From NCBI GenBank assembly GCA_016703425.1, contig JADJCA010000029.1, forward strand, positions 496,001 through 560,000: a stretch of DNA of 64,000 nucleotides. Reading direction: 5' to 3'. Positions 29,001-37,362 of this stretch are shown piece by piece. This DNA comes from Myxococcales bacterium (lineage in GTDB: Bacteria; Myxococcota_A; Polyangia; Polyangiales; Polyangiaceae). Within the stretch, counting starts at the first letter, position 1. Every line of letters starts with the position of its first letter. The position numbers and the translations under genes are program-made. A model generated the notes under the pieces. The model did not search any database and was not told the DNA's origin. It saw nothing but the letters and a program-made list of their open reading frames with translations.

Positions 29001-30684
29001 CGCTGTCGAGATCGCGGTAGTCAGGGATGCCGTCACCGTCGGTGTCACCGACCTCGAGCGCGTCCAAGATGCCGTCGTTGTCGCTGTCGCGATCGCGGTA
29101 GTCGGGGACGCCGTCGCCGTCGGCGTCGCGCGGCGCGTCGGGCCCCGTGTTGTTCCCGTCGTAGGTGACGACCCCGTTGTCGGCGGCGGTCTCGGCGTTG
29201 TTGCAGAGCCCGTTGGCCCCGACACCCGAAACGCAGTCGTAGCGCCCGTCGTTGTTCGCGTCGCGCCCCAACGCCACTTCTGCCGCGTCGGTCTTGCCGT
29301 CGCCGTCACTGTCGGTGTCGAGGAAGTCCGGCGTGCCGTCGTTGTCGGTGTCTCGGAGTGCGTAGTTGAGCTCACCGGAATCGGCTGCCGACTCCACTAC
29401 GTTGCAAACGCCGTTGGCGCCCACCGTCGCCGCCGAGCCATTGCAAGCGATCGACGAATTGGCTGCAACCCCGCGGCCGTGGCCCGCCTCAACGGCGTCG
29501 GGGATGCCGTCGTTGTCGCTGTCCTTGTCGAGGCGATTGGGGATGCCGTCGTTGTCCGTGTCGCCCCGCTCCAGCACATCGGGAATGCCGTCGTCATCGT
29601 CGTCGAGGTCGAACGAGTTGACGGAGCCGTCGCCGTCGGTGTCGGGGACGGCGAGACACCCGTTACCGGACGTGGACTCATCCGTCTGCCCGTCACCGTC
29701 GTCGTCGAGGCCGTTGCCGCACACCTCGAGGCGGGAGGCGATGTACGAGCAGCTGGCGCCATCGTTGCCCGCGGAAGCGGGTCCGGTACCAAGAAATGCG
29801 AAGGTCTTGGTGACCAGGTTGATTCCGAAGACGGCGCCGTCGCCATTTCGCATCAGCAAGAGGTAGCCGCCGGTGTCGAACCACTGGGCCCCGTAGGCGG
29901 AGTTTCCGTTGTTCTCGCCGGTCAAGCCGCCGGGAAACGAGATGTTCGCAGCGGCCGTCTCATCGGTGAGAGTCCGCGTGTTGAACACCGAAACGACGCC
30001 GTTGCCGCCGACGCGACCGTAGGAATAGACGCGCGAGTTGTCAGGGTTGTAGGCGAGGTCCGCGCCGATCGTGCCCGCGTTCGCGGTCGTCGTGACGGCC
30101 TTGGTTGCCAAGACGATGCGCGACAGGGAAGTCCCGTTGCGCACCCACATGTTGCCGTTGTCATCGACGTCCGCGGCGAAGGAGCTGATGACCGTGGGGT
30201 CGCCGTTCGTGCCGCTGATGTCGGTCACCGTGAACGGTGGGTTGGCGGCGGGGTTTCGTACGATGCGAAGAAGGTGATTGTCCGACTGCCGATAGCCGTA
30301 GAACCGGCCATCGAGGAAGTTGTACCCGACGGCGTTGATGGTGAAGCCCAGGTTCCCGACGCCCGTGAACGTGAAGGGGTTCGTCGCTGCCGACACGAGC
30401 GTCAAGGCGCTCGTCGCGCCCGACGTGACGAAGAGTCGTGGCGTCCGGTCGCAGGAGAAGGCAGCGTTGCACGCGGGAAGCGCGTTGCAATCAGGGTCGA
30501 CGCAGTCCACCAGCCCGTCGAGGTCGTTGTCCTTTCCATCGGAGCACGCGGCATTCGAGACCTCGATGGCTTGTGTCACGAAGCCGGTGGTCGGTGCTGC
30601 GGTCCCCGCCGGACCTTCGTCCGGCGTGCCGCAGCCGCACGCAAGCGAGGAGAGGCCCGCAAAGAAGATGAAGGTGCGTTTCAC
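26005..30684 (-). CDS. Giant thrombospondin type-3 repeat surface protein with MYXO-CTERM-like tail
   Basis: 1559 residues. The signal ends at a Cys (GLSSLACGCGTP). A Cys motif follows (CSDGKDNDLDGLVDCVDPDC), like the MopE-type metal-binding repeats. Residues about 75-320 form a propeller-like domain resembling DUF6923 (GNLGFTINAVGYNFLDGRFY, TGENNGNSAYGAQWFDTGGY). About residues 335-1425 are TSP3 calcium-binding repeats (DSDNDGIPD, DTDGDGLSDALE). After a Cys-rich segment (CRADDDCGNATSGQICEGGA), the end has a Gly/Ser stretch, a hydrophobic helix (SGLALALAVVLA) and RRRR, as in MYXO-CTERM sorting tails. The start overlaps the OmpA-like gene's stop by 4 bp. Likely a long calcium-stiffened surface stalk or adhesin. 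Confidence 0.88.
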   Translation of the reverse strand: MKRTFIFFAGLSSLACGCGTPDEGPAGTAAPTTGFVTQAIEVSNAACSDGKDNDLDGLVDCVDPDCNALPACNAAFSCDRTPRLFVTSGATSALTLVSAATNPFTFTGVGNLGFTINAVGYNFLDGRFYGYRQSDNHLLRIVRNPAANPPFTVTDISGTNGDPTVISSFAADVDDNGNMWVRNGTSLSRIVLATKAVTTTANAGTIGADLAYNPDNSRVYSYGRVGGNGVVSVFNTRTLTDETAAANISFPGGLTGENNGNSAYGAQWFDTGGYLLLMRNGDGAVFGINLVTKTFAFLGTGPASAGNDGASCSYIASRLEVCGNGLDDDGDGQTDESTSGNGCLAVPDTDGDGSVNSFDLDDDDDGIPDVLERGDTDNDGIPNRLDKDSDNDGIPDAVEAGHGRGVAANSSIACNGSAATVGANGVCNVVESAADSGELNYALRDTDNDGTPDFLDTDSDGDGKTDAAEVALGRDANNDGRYDCVSGVGANGLCNNAETAADNGVVTYDGNNTGPDAPRDADGDGVPDYRDRDSDNDGILDALEVGDTDGDGIPDYRDLDSDNDGIPDSVEAGHNASTTGQARACGPASVGANGVCNNVETAVDSGILNYALRDTDGDGVPDYKDTDSDNDGVTDAAEVADGKDANGDGRYDCAAGVGANGLCNNAETGADTGISDFDGNAQGPDLARDTDGDGIPDYRDLDSDNDGLNDVIEAGGVDANGNGRIDPLDAVPDANGNGLVDRVDAAEGGAALPRPDTDGDGRPNFRDLDSDNDGWSDLSEGGSGGTDANKDGVVDGPDTDKDGIANSVDGLSGFGDAAGPPVPDQDGGNSPDYVDVDRNGDGIFDVVGAGHGAKDQNNDGRIDNAADTDKDGVADVIDQAVGTFGGIATLDSDGDGITDAIETANGTNPNDADSDDDGVPDGKEPGWNTDTDGDGLIGALDPDSDNDGLYDGTELGLGCGGAGTDISKKHCIADADPATKTDPLDADTDNGSASDGSEDANRNGRKDPGETDPTATHGADDSSVIDTDKDGLSDALETAIGSNPNDQDSDDDGVLDGQEANPADDTDGDGLSNVRDPDSDNDGLYDGTERGLDCTNAATNIKLGKCRRDEDPASKTNPLLRDTDRGGIIDGAEDANRDGKKDSGETDPNVTADDTQGGQNSDTDGDGLSDALEVALGTNPNDADSDDDGVPDGQEPNFADDTDGDGQKNALDPDSDNDGLFDGTELSFDCSGAGTDTSKGRCVKDEDPSTKTHPLSRDTDRGGVSDGSEDANRNGKKDPGETDPLLTSDDTQGGANVDTDGDGLSDALEATLGTSPNDADSDDDGLLDGLEPNPGDDQDGDGLKNALDADADGDGLKDGTEAGKDCSNPATDSAKGQCVADSDSSTTTLVLDADTDDGGVKDGDEDANHNGKVDATESDPNVTADDKAPACRADDDCGNATSGQICEGGACRAGCRGAAGNGCPSGLLCSSTSAVAGTCGPAAPVVDASPVAPTPDAGAPAAPADDGSLEGGGLGCALSGGSGGSSGASGLALALAVVLARRRRHRHLLLQRCIETAMT
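26400..28020 (-). repeat. Four tandem ~405-bp (135-aa) TSP3 modules
   Basis: Within the giant gene, four consecutive units have the same order: a D-DGDGLSDALE start, NPNDADSDDDG, a ten-residue spacer, DPDSDNDGL-DGTE, a Cys pair, a D-D-SKT- stretch, DTDRGG, EDANRNGKKDPGETDP and a spacer. The unit starts are near 28020, 27615, 27208 and 26800. The copies differ at many positions, so this is an old or selected duplication. The boundaries are by eye. Confidence 0.75.
28560..29510 (-). repeat. Two long tandem TSP3 modules (~170-180 aa each)
   Basis: Two copies share the order VEAGH, VGANGVCN-VE-A-DSG-LNYALRDTD, DTDSD-DG-TDAAEVA-G-DAN-DGRYDC, VGANGLCNNAET, then D-DG-GPD---DADGDG-PDYRD. They lie in the first half of the repeat region of the giant gene. 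They are a different higher-order unit from the four 135-aa modules. Confidence 0.7.
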
Positions 30685-32372
30685 GGCTTGTTCTCCTCGG
30701 CGATGTGGAACTCGACGCGGCGGTTGTTTTGGCGACCGGCGTCCGTCTCGTTGGTATCAAGGGGCCTTTCGGGGCCGAAGCCCGCGCTCGTCAGGCGGTC
30801 GGCGGCAACGCCCTTGCCGATGAGCCACTTGACGACGGATGCGGCACGATTCGCGCTGAGCTGCTTGTTGAATCCGGCGTTGCCGCGGCTGTCGGTGTGC
30901 CCTTCGACGCGGACCTTTTTGATCTCCGGGAATTTCTGAAGGACACCAAGGACCGCGTCCAGGACCTCTTGGCTGTCCTTGCCGGGCGAGATCTCAGCGC
31001 TCGACGTCTTGAACTTCACCTGATCCAAGATCCGGATCTGTCCCGCCTGCACGAAGGCCTTCGGACAGCCGTTGCGCTTGGGATCGGGGTCAGCCTTGCC
31101 GGCCTCATCGGGGCAAGCGTCCTCGGCGTTGGCGATGCCGTCCTTGTCGCGGTCGGGGTCGGGGCAGCCATTCGTTTTCGCATCGTTGGTCCTGTTGCCG
31201 GGCACGTCGGGACACGCGTCGTCGGCGTCCAGGACGCCATCCTTGTCGCGGTCGGCGGGGACCGGGCAACCGTGCTTTGTGCGATCGGCGGAGGCGACGC
31301 CGGGCACGTCGATGCACGCGTCGTCGGCGTCCAGGATGCCGTCTTTGTCGCGGTCGAGGGGGAGTGGGCAACCGTTCTTTGCGCGATCGGTGGAGGCGAC
31401 GCCGGGCACGTCGATGCACGCGTCGTCGGCGTCCAAGACGCCGTCCTTGTCGCGGTCGGAAGGTGCTTCCACCTTCGCCAGGGCGGGCACCCATTCGAGG
31501 CCCGCGAGCACGTGCACCACGGGCGTGCCGTAACCGCGTGAGAGTCCGGTGCCCACGCCACCACCGACTTTCACTTCACCGAAGAGGTAGTGGGCGCCGA
31601 GCAGCGCTTCGAGAGGCGTCGTCTTCCGTGCAAAGGCGTCGTCGAAGACCGTCGAGCCAAAGAGCTCGGGCCCGATGACGAGCTTCTTGTCGTCGGAACG
31701 CACACCGGCGGAAAGCGCGAAGGTCAGCTCGTTGCCAACGGGCGCCGACGCATAAGTCGCGTTGCGGCGGAACTGCGCGCCGACCTGGGCGGCATAGACG
31801 AAGACGCCTGCCTCGCCGGCGAGCATCGCCCTCGGGGCGATGCGCACGCGTCCGTCACCGGCGTACGCGTCGCGGTTTCCCGTCGGCAGCCAAAGCTGCG
31901 TCCCGACGGCCACCGTCGCCAGGTCGCCCTTTTCTCCGAGCACGCGCACGTCGGCGCCGAGGCGCAGATCCCCGAGGCTCTGGGCGCTGCCGGGGGGCGA
32001 GTAGCGAACGCCTTGGAGGCTGCCGCCGTCGCCGTCGGCATAGAGCGCCACGGGAAGATTGGCCCCGAGGCGCAAGCGCTCCCAAAGAACGAACGACGCA
32101 CCGGGGTGGATGCGCAGAAGGTGCTCCACCACGCTCGCCCGCACCGAGTCGTCGGCGTTGTAGATGACCAACGGCCGGTATTGGTATTCGCCCACGGCCC
32201 CCACCGTCAGGCGCCCATGACCCGAGAGGTCGAGCGAGTCGGTCGCGAACCAATCGCTCCCGCGCTCCGCGGGTTCAAAACGACTCACGCCGAAGCCTGC
32301 GTTTTGGGCAAACGCCGGCGCCGTCGCGAGGGCTACCGACAGAACTAGAAGTGCTTTGGGGAGATGGGTCAT
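30681..32372 (-). CDS. OmpA-family outer membrane protein with TSP3 repeats
   Basis: About 563 residues from the ATG at 32372 (signal MTHLPKALLVLSVALATAPA, cleaved after FA); the frame is open to 32411. A beta-barrel of about 300 residues follows (RLRLGANLPVALYADGDGGS, DLRLGADVRVLGEKGDLATV). Four short calcium-binding TSP3 repeats come next (DRDKDGVLDADDACIDVPGV). The C-terminus is an OmpA peptidoglycan-binding domain (VRVEGHTDSRGNAGFNKQLS, RLTSAGFGPERPLDTNETDA). It anchors the outer membrane to the wall. The downstream giant TSP3 gene overlaps by 4 bp, so the two are coexpressed and may interact. Confidence 0.93.
   Translation of the reverse strand: MTHLPKALLVLSVALATAPAFAQNAGFGVSRFEPAERGSDWFATDSLDLSGHGRLTVGAVGEYQYRPLVIYNADDSVRASVVEHLLRIHPGASFVLWERLRLGANLPVALYADGDGGSLQGVRYSPPGSAQSLGDLRLGADVRVLGEKGDLATVAVGTQLWLPTGNRDAYAGDGRVRIAPRAMLAGEAGVFVYAAQVGAQFRRNATYASAPVGNELTFALSAGVRSDDKKLVIGPELFGSTVFDDAFARKTTPLEALLGAHYLFGEVKVGGGVGTGLSRGYGTPVVHVLAGLEWVPALAKVEAPSDRDKDGVLDADDACIDVPGVASTDRAKNGCPLPLDRDKDGILDADDACIDVPGVASADRTKHGCPVPADRDKDGVLDADDACPDVPGNRTNDAKTNGCPDPDRDKDGIANAEDACPDEAGKADPDPKRNGCPKAFVQAGQIRILDQVKFKTSSAEISPGKDSQEVLDAVLGVLQKFPEIKKVRVEGHTDSRGNAGFNKQLSANRAASVVKWLIGKGVAADRLTSAGFGPERPLDTNETDAGRQNNRRVEFHIAEENKP
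31281..31458 (-). repeat. Near-identical 102-bp direct repeat in the OmpA-like gene
   Basis: A 76-bp block starting at 31281 recurs at 31383 with only a few changes, a 102-bp period (34 residues) encoding D-DKDG-LDADDACIDVPGVAS. Two more diverged copies follow toward 31100. The high identity of the two copies suggests recent duplication or gene conversion. Confidence 0.8.
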
Positions 32373-32507
32373 CATGATGTCGCCGTGTGAAACGCCAAGG
32401 CACACGCCCACGATGAATGAGCGTGATCAACCTGAACTCCGAAGCCCAGGTGGCCTGGGCTTCGGGAGACACTCAGCAATGGTCAGCTGACAAAACGAGC
32501 GCGCGCG

Positions 32508-32906
32508 TCAGCTCTTCTTCATGCCGTCGCGAATCTCCGCGAGGAGCTCGACCATCTTCTCTTCCGGCTTCTTTTCCGCCGGCGGTTCCGGCGCCTTCTT
32601 CGCGTTGACGACCTTCGAGACGATGATGAAGAGCACGAGGGCGACCACGAGGAAGTCGACGATGCTCCCCATGAGGGCCCCGTACTTGAGCATCACGTTG
32701 TTCTTCGGGTCGGGAGCGGCCTTGAGCAACATGCCCGCGTCGCGCCAGTTGCCACCCGGCAGTGCCAGCGACACGAGCGGCATGATGACGTTGTCGACGA
32801 GGCCCGACACGATCTTCCCAAAGGCTCCGCCAATGATGACGCCGACGGCGAGGTCGACGACGTTGCCCTTGAACGCGAACTTCTTGAAGTCTTCTACGAA
32901 TGCCAT
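32508..32906 (-). CDS. mscL: Large-conductance mechanosensitive channel
   Basis: 132 residues, typical MscL length. TM1 with the pore-lining Gly-rich stretch is FAFKGNVVDLAVGVIIGGAF, including the conserved GKIVSGLVDNVIMPLVS end. The periplasmic loop is longer than in E. coli (LPGGNWRDAGMLLKAAPDPK). TM2 is GALMGSIVDFLVVALVLFII. The Pro/Lys/Glu-rich C-terminus forms the cytoplasmic helix bundle. MscL opens under high membrane tension to release solutes on osmotic downshift. It lies 13 bp after the DUF481 gene on the same strand. Confidence 0.97.
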   Translation of the reverse strand: MAFVEDFKKFAFKGNVVDLAVGVIIGGAFGKIVSGLVDNVIMPLVSLALPGGNWRDAGMLLKAAPDPKNNVMLKYGALMGSIVDFLVVALVLFIIVSKVVNAKKAPEPPAEKKPEEKMVELLAEIRDGMKKS

Positions 32907-32918
32907 GGGCTCAAGCGC

Positions 32919-34064
32919 TCAGAGGCCCGCGGGGTTGGGGGACGGCGCCGGTGTGGGGGCGGGCGTCGGTGCGGGAGCCGGCGTTGGTGCCGGCGTCACA
33001 GCGGGGCCACCGGGTGTCGGCGCAGGTTGCGTAGGAACTTGGCCCGAAGGCGCGGTCGAGTTCATCGGTGCGTCGCCGGCCGGCGGCGGCGGATTTGCCC
33101 CAGGCGGCGGCTCGGGCGGGCACGGACAGGTCTTCTCCTTCTTCTCGGGCACGTCGCTGAACGCGTAGATCAGGTTGCCGCTGATCGTTGAGTCGAAGGT
33201 CTCTTTGCCCGGCAAAGGATCGTGGTCGTAGCGGCCGTTGAAGCCGACGCCGAAGGCCAACCCGCCGGCGATCTTCGCCGCCAAGAGCGCGTCGAAGTTC
33301 ATGCGCCAGCGTCGCGTCTCCACCACGCTCTGCAGGTACTCGGCGCCCAAAGACAGCGTGACCTCTTTGTTGAAGGCTTGCCGGTATCCGGCGAAGAGAC
33401 GAGCCGAGTGATCCGTCGCCGTCTTGTCGAGGAGCTTTGGGTTCCCCGCCGGATCGAGCACCGGTGCCTTGTTCGCGTCGAGGACCACTCGCGATGCGTC
33501 CCGCCGCACGTCGTATTGGAAGTCGTAGCCTGCTTCACCCCATAGCGCTTGGGCCTTGTCGGAGATGAACAGGTACTTGAAGCCGGGGTCGAGGTTGAGG
33601 CGGAAGTCGAGGCCTTGGAAGCGATCGTGGCGACCGGTGGTGATGAGAAAGAGGCTGGCCTGGTCGATGATGTAGCGGTCGTATCGGACGCGGCCCTGGA
33701 TGTTCTGCGCGGTCGCGACGATGGCGTTTCCGGGGGCGGCGCCTTGTCCGTAGTTGGCCAAGATCGAGCCACCGACGCCGTTGTTGTCGAAACGCGTGTC
33801 GATCGAGCCCGATCCCGTCAGGGCGAGCGTGCGCGAGTTTCCCGTGGTCTGCATCCCACCGGCCGAGAGCGTCGCCGTGGTTCCGTCCGGGCTGGGCTTT
33901 CCGATCACCGGGGCATCGGCGGGACCTTTGGGGCCTGCGGCGAGCGCTTTGGCGTCTGCTGGGGGCGCACCAGTCGGCGCCGGCGGCGCGGCGTCCTGTG
34001 CGGCTGCACTGGCGGCGTGGGTCAGGGCGAAAGCGAAGATACCGATTCTTACGGTCCGACTCAT
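32919..34064 (-). CDS. DUF481-family outer membrane barrel protein
   Basis: About 381 residues. The ATG at 34064 gives a clear signal peptide (MSRTVRIGIFAFALTHAASA, cleaved near AQD); an upstream ATG at 34109 lacks one. The mature protein starts with a Pro/Ala linker. DUF481 elements follow: ATLSAGGMQTTGNSRTLALT, GSGSIDTRFDNNGVGGSILA, RVRYDRYIIDQASLFLITTG, HDRFQGLDFRLNLDPGFKYL and NKEVTLSLGAEYLQSV. This family (YdiY-like) is predicted to form a salt-inducible outer membrane barrel. The C-terminal 75 residues are an unusual Pro/Ala/Thr-rich repeat (PAPTPGGP, TPAPTPAPAPTP). The pairing with mscL suggests an osmotic theme. Confidence 0.85.
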   Translation of the reverse strand: MSRTVRIGIFAFALTHAASAAAQDAAPPAPTGAPPADAKALAAGPKGPADAPVIGKPSPDGTTATLSAGGMQTTGNSRTLALTGSGSIDTRFDNNGVGGSILANYGQGAAPGNAIVATAQNIQGRVRYDRYIIDQASLFLITTGRHDRFQGLDFRLNLDPGFKYLFISDKAQALWGEAGYDFQYDVRRDASRVVLDANKAPVLDPAGNPKLLDKTATDHSARLFAGYRQAFNKEVTLSLGAEYLQSVVETRRWRMNFDALLAAKIAGGLAFGVGFNGRYDHDPLPGKETFDSTISGNLIYAFSDVPEKKEKTCPCPPEPPPGANPPPPAGDAPMNSTAPSGQVPTQPAPTPGGPAVTPAPTPAPAPTPAPTPAPSPNPAGL

Positions 34065-34253
34065 GTGTCCTCCAACCCCCGCGGGTGCGCCTGGCAAACG
34101 CCGGGCCACGCGTCGCCTCTACCACGTGGGCGCGATCGCGCGCCCTTCTTTGACCCTTGAGGGCTTGCGACAGCGAACTGCTGCCTGGGGGCAGCAGCGG
34201 CGCGCGACGGTTCGCAGTTCAGGCCGGCGGCAAAACGCGCTATCTGCGCGGAG

Positions 34254-35615
34254 ATGACGGGAGCACGAACGCCGACGGGGCGGCCCGGGCCCACCGCGCC
34301 GCGAAACGTGGTGACGATGCGCTCGCCGCGCTGGGAGCTGTGCGTCGAGCAAGAAGCCGGAGAGCGCGCGGACCGCCGCGTGACGCTCGATGGGGAACTT
34401 TTCCGTATCGGGAGCCACGAGAGCAATGACCTCGTCATCACCGATCCTCTCGTCTCTGGCTTCCACTGCTCGATTCAGCGCGGCCGTTCGGCTTGGAAAA
34501 TTATCGACCACGAATCGCTGAACGGGACCCGCATCGCCGGCGTTCGGCTGCGTGACGCGGACCTTCCGACGCCAGAATGCCTTCTCGAGCTGGGCGATAC
34601 GCGAGTTCGCCTGCGGGAGCTGGCCGCGGAGGTCGACTTGGAGCTCCTCGACCAACCGAACTACGGAGAGCTCTACGGCACCTCGGTGCCCATGCGGCAG
34701 CTCTTCGCGACAATGGAAAAGCTAGCCGCAAGCGATCGCACAGTCCTCATCGAAGGCGAGAGCGGCACCGGCAAAGAGCTTGTGGCGGCGGAAATCACCC
34801 GCCGCGGCGCGCGGGCCAACAAGCCGTTCATCGTCGTCGATTGCGGCGCCATTTCCCCGACCCTCATCGAGTCCGAGTTGTTCGGTCACACGCGAGGCGC
34901 CTTCACGGGGGCCGACAGAGAACGGATCGGGGCCTTTGAAGCGGCGCTCGATGGCACGGTCTTTCTCGACGAAATCGGCGAGCTGCCGCTCGACATGCAG
35001 CCGAAGCTCCTGCGCGTCCTTGAAGCCCGCGAGTTTCGCCGCGTTGGTGAGACCAAGCCGCGCCGCGTCGAAGCTCGCATCATTGCCGCGACCAACCGGC
35101 GGCTTGAGCGCGAGGTCAATCAGGGCCGCTTCCGCGAAGATCTCTACTTCCGCATCTCCGTGGTGACGCTGCGCCTGCCGCCGCTCCGTGATCGTGTCGA
35201 AGACATCGAGCTCTTGCTCAGGGTCTTCCTCGCGGCCGAGGACGCGGCCGATTCAGCGCAGATCTTCACGCCGGCGCTCATCGAAGGCATGAAGCGCCAC
35301 TCGTGGCCCGGCAACGTTCGCGAGCTGCGTAACTTTGTCGACCGTGCGCTGATCCTTCGCGATCCGGCGCCTCCCGGCGTGGATGCCGTTGAGGCCTCGC
35401 CAGTGGCCGGTACGGGCAAGAGCGAGTTGGAGCTTCCGTTCCGCCACGCGAAGGAACGCGTCATCGCCGACTTCGAGCGCCGCTACTTGACGGCGCTTTT
35501 GGCCGCAGCGCAGGGCAACGTAAGCCGCGCGGCCCGCAAAGCGGGCATGGACCGAATGAACCTGCACCGCCTCGTGCAACGCTACGGGCTCCGCTCGTCG
35601 GGATCCGTGGAATAG
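34254..35615 (+). CDS. FHA-domain sigma-54-dependent transcriptional activator
   Basis: 453 residues; ATG at 34254, with a possible start at residue 22. The FHA domain is at about 45-110 (FRIGSHESNDLVITDPLVSG, FHCSIQ, SLNGTRIAG), which binds phosphothreonine. The AAA+ domain is at about 145-375: Walker A GESGTGKE (168-175), the sigma-54 contact loop GAFTGA (215-220) and Walker B FLDE (237-240). A C-terminal Fis-type HTH ends the protein (NVSRAARKAGMDRMNLHRLV). There is no receiver domain. In myxobacteria such FHA activators are controlled by Ser/Thr kinases, and one is encoded two genes downstream. First gene of a four-gene operon; the next start is 34 bp away. Confidence 0.95.
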   Translation: MTGARTPTGRPGPTAPRNVVTMRSPRWELCVEQEAGERADRRVTLDGELFRIGSHESNDLVITDPLVSGFHCSIQRGRSAWKIIDHESLNGTRIAGVRLRDADLPTPECLLELGDTRVRLRELAAEVDLELLDQPNYGELYGTSVPMRQLFATMEKLAASDRTVLIEGESGTGKELVAAEITRRGARANKPFIVVDCGAISPTLIESELFGHTRGAFTGADRERIGAFEAALDGTVFLDEIGELPLDMQPKLLRVLEAREFRRVGETKPRRVEARIIAATNRRLEREVNQGRFREDLYFRISVVTLRLPPLRDRVEDIELLLRVFLAAEDAADSAQIFTPALIEGMKRHSWPGNVRELRNFVDRALILRDPAPPGVDAVEASPVAGTGKSELELPFRHAKERVIADFERRYLTALLAAAQGNVSRAARKAGMDRMNLHRLVQRYGLRSSGSVE

Positions 35616-35649
35616 TCATGTTTGCGGGCCCCCGGTTTTTGAGGCGCCC

Positions 35650-37362
35650 GTGAACGCGCCACCGCGGCGTTTCTCGCTCCGCGCCAAGTGGCTTGCGCTT
35701 GTTCTGGTGGTGGCCCTTGTGCCGCTCTTGCTTGTGGCTGTCGTCGTCACGGCAATCTTGAGGCGCGGCCTCTTGAGCGTCGAGAAGGCGCTTGAAGTCG
35801 CCGTTGTCGACGAAACCGCAACGTCCGTCCAAGCGACCATGGACAGCGCTCGCGAGGGCACGTTGCGCGTGGCGGCGCTCCTCGTCGATAGGCGCGTTGC
35901 TGAGGAAGCTCGCCTCGCACTCGCCAGCGACACGTTTGCCTCTGTCGAATCGCTCATGCGCGTTTCGGTCTTCGATCGAGAAGGGCGTTTCGTCGACGCC
36001 CTCGAGCGGAACGCTGGCGGGCGTCCCGGCGTTGACCGCGCCGACTTGCCAGTGGCAGAGCTCCCCGTGTCACCGCGGGGCGGCTGGACGACGCTCCGCC
36101 GCGGCGGCTCTGTCCGGGCTGCGTTCACAACTCGCCTTGATGCCCACGGCGAGACGACCGGGTACGTTCGCGGTGACCTCGATGTCGACGTACTCGGACG
36201 GCGGATCAATGAGCTTTCGGTTGCGCGCTTCGCCGCACCAGGCCGAGTCGTGGTCGTCGACGAGTCGCTCGGCTCCCTCTTCGGGGAGAGCCCCACGTTC
36301 GTCGCCGAAGCCCTCTCGGCGTTAAATGTTCTGCCGGCGACCTTCGGTGAACCGGTTGGCCTCACGACGGAGTTCGTGTCGCGGGGCGAGCCGATGGTGG
36401 GGACCGTCCGCACCATTCCCGATCGCCGCTGGCTCGTCGCCGTCGCCAGGCCAGCGAGCGAAGCCTTTGCGTCTTTGCACCGGGCGCGCCGCGCGTTCGT
36501 CCTAGCCACGGCGCTCGTGGCAGCGGTGGCCTTTCTGGCAGCATCGCTGCTTGCACTCCGAACGGTCCGCCCCATCGGCGAGCTCGTCGCACTGACGCGC
36601 GCGTATGCGCGCCGAGATTTCGCCGCAGCCAACCCCGTACGTAGCGGCGACGAGCTCGAGGTGCTGGGGGCCTCGATGCAAGAGATGGCGGGCGCTCTCT
36701 TGGGCAGTGAGCTGGAGATCGCGGAGCGGGCGCGCACCGAGGCGGCGCTCTCGCGCTACATGCCAGCCGAGGTGGTTGCGCGAATCGTTAGCGGTCGCGA
36801 TACGCTCGAACTCGGCGGCGCCCGAAGGTACGTCACGGCGCTCTTCGCCGACGTCGCCCAATTCTCGTCATTTGTGGCCACCGCCGAACCAGAAGCCGTT
36901 GCCAAGCTCCTGAACGAGATCTTCTCGCTGCTCTCGGAAGTCGTCTTTCGTCACCAGGGCATGCTCGACAAGTTCGTCGGCGACTGCCTCATGGCGGTGT
37001 TCCAGGGCGCCGACGGTCCCGAGCGCGCCGTCCTCGCGGCCCGCGACATGCACCGATTCGTGGAGACGCACCGGCCCGCGTGGAAGACCAAGTACGGCTT
37101 CGAGGTTGGGCTCGCCATCGGCATCGCAACGGGCCCGGCGGTCGTCGGGAATCTCGGGAGTGAAGCACGGATGGAATACACGGCGATCGGCGACGCGGTG
37201 AATGTTGCTTCGAGACTCGAGTCGATGGCGCAATCGGGGCAGACGCTCGTGACCGCTGCCGTCGCCGCAGCGCTCGGTGATGAGATCGCCACCATTGCGC
37301 TTGGGCGCCATGCGGTGCGAGGGCAACCGGAGCCTCTGGAGATCCACGAGGTGACGCTATGA
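35650..37362 (+). CDS. Membrane adenylate/guanylate cyclase with HAMP domain
   Basis: 570 residues from a GTG. TM1 is about 14-36 (LALVLVVALVPLLLVAVVVT), then an extracytoplasmic sensor of about 240 residues (AVVDETATSVQATMDSAREG, DREGRFVDALERNAGG). TM2 is about 282-302 (LATALVAAVAFLAASLLAL). A HAMP domain and class III cyclase catalytic domain follow. Metal-binding Asp residues are in ALFADVAQFSSF and FVGDCLMAVF; the K of DKFVGD, and the D, N and R of YTAIGDAVNVASRLE, are present, so it should be active. It probably makes cAMP from a periplasmic signal. Its stop overlaps the kinase start by 4 bp. Confidence 0.95.
   Translation: MNAPPRRFSLRAKWLALVLVVALVPLLLVAVVVTAILRRGLLSVEKALEVAVVDETATSVQATMDSAREGTLRVAALLVDRRVAEEARLALASDTFASVESLMRVSVFDREGRFVDALERNAGGRPGVDRADLPVAELPVSPRGGWTTLRRGGSVRAAFTTRLDAHGETTGYVRGDLDVDVLGRRINELSVARFAAPGRVVVVDESLGSLFGESPTFVAEALSALNVLPATFGEPVGLTTEFVSRGEPMVGTVRTIPDRRWLVAVARPASEAFASLHRARRAFVLATALVAAVAFLAASLLALRTVRPIGELVALTRAYARRDFAAANPVRSGDELEVLGASMQEMAGALLGSELEIAERARTEAALSRYMPAEVVARIVSGRDTLELGGARRYVTALFADVAQFSSFVATAEPEAVAKLLNEIFSLLSEVVFRHQGMLDKFVGDCLMAVFQGADGPERAVLAARDMHRFVETHRPAWKTKYGFEVGLAIGIATGPAVVGNLGSEARMEYTAIGDAVNVASRLESMAQSGQTLVTAAVAAALGDEIATIALGRHAVRGQPEPLEIHEVTL

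Noticed and set aside
27634..30939. Long plus-strand frames (409 and 658 residues) opposite the TSP3 gene
   Set aside because: They are antisense to Asp/Gly-rich repeats and read as Val/Gly-rich low complexity, with no domain.
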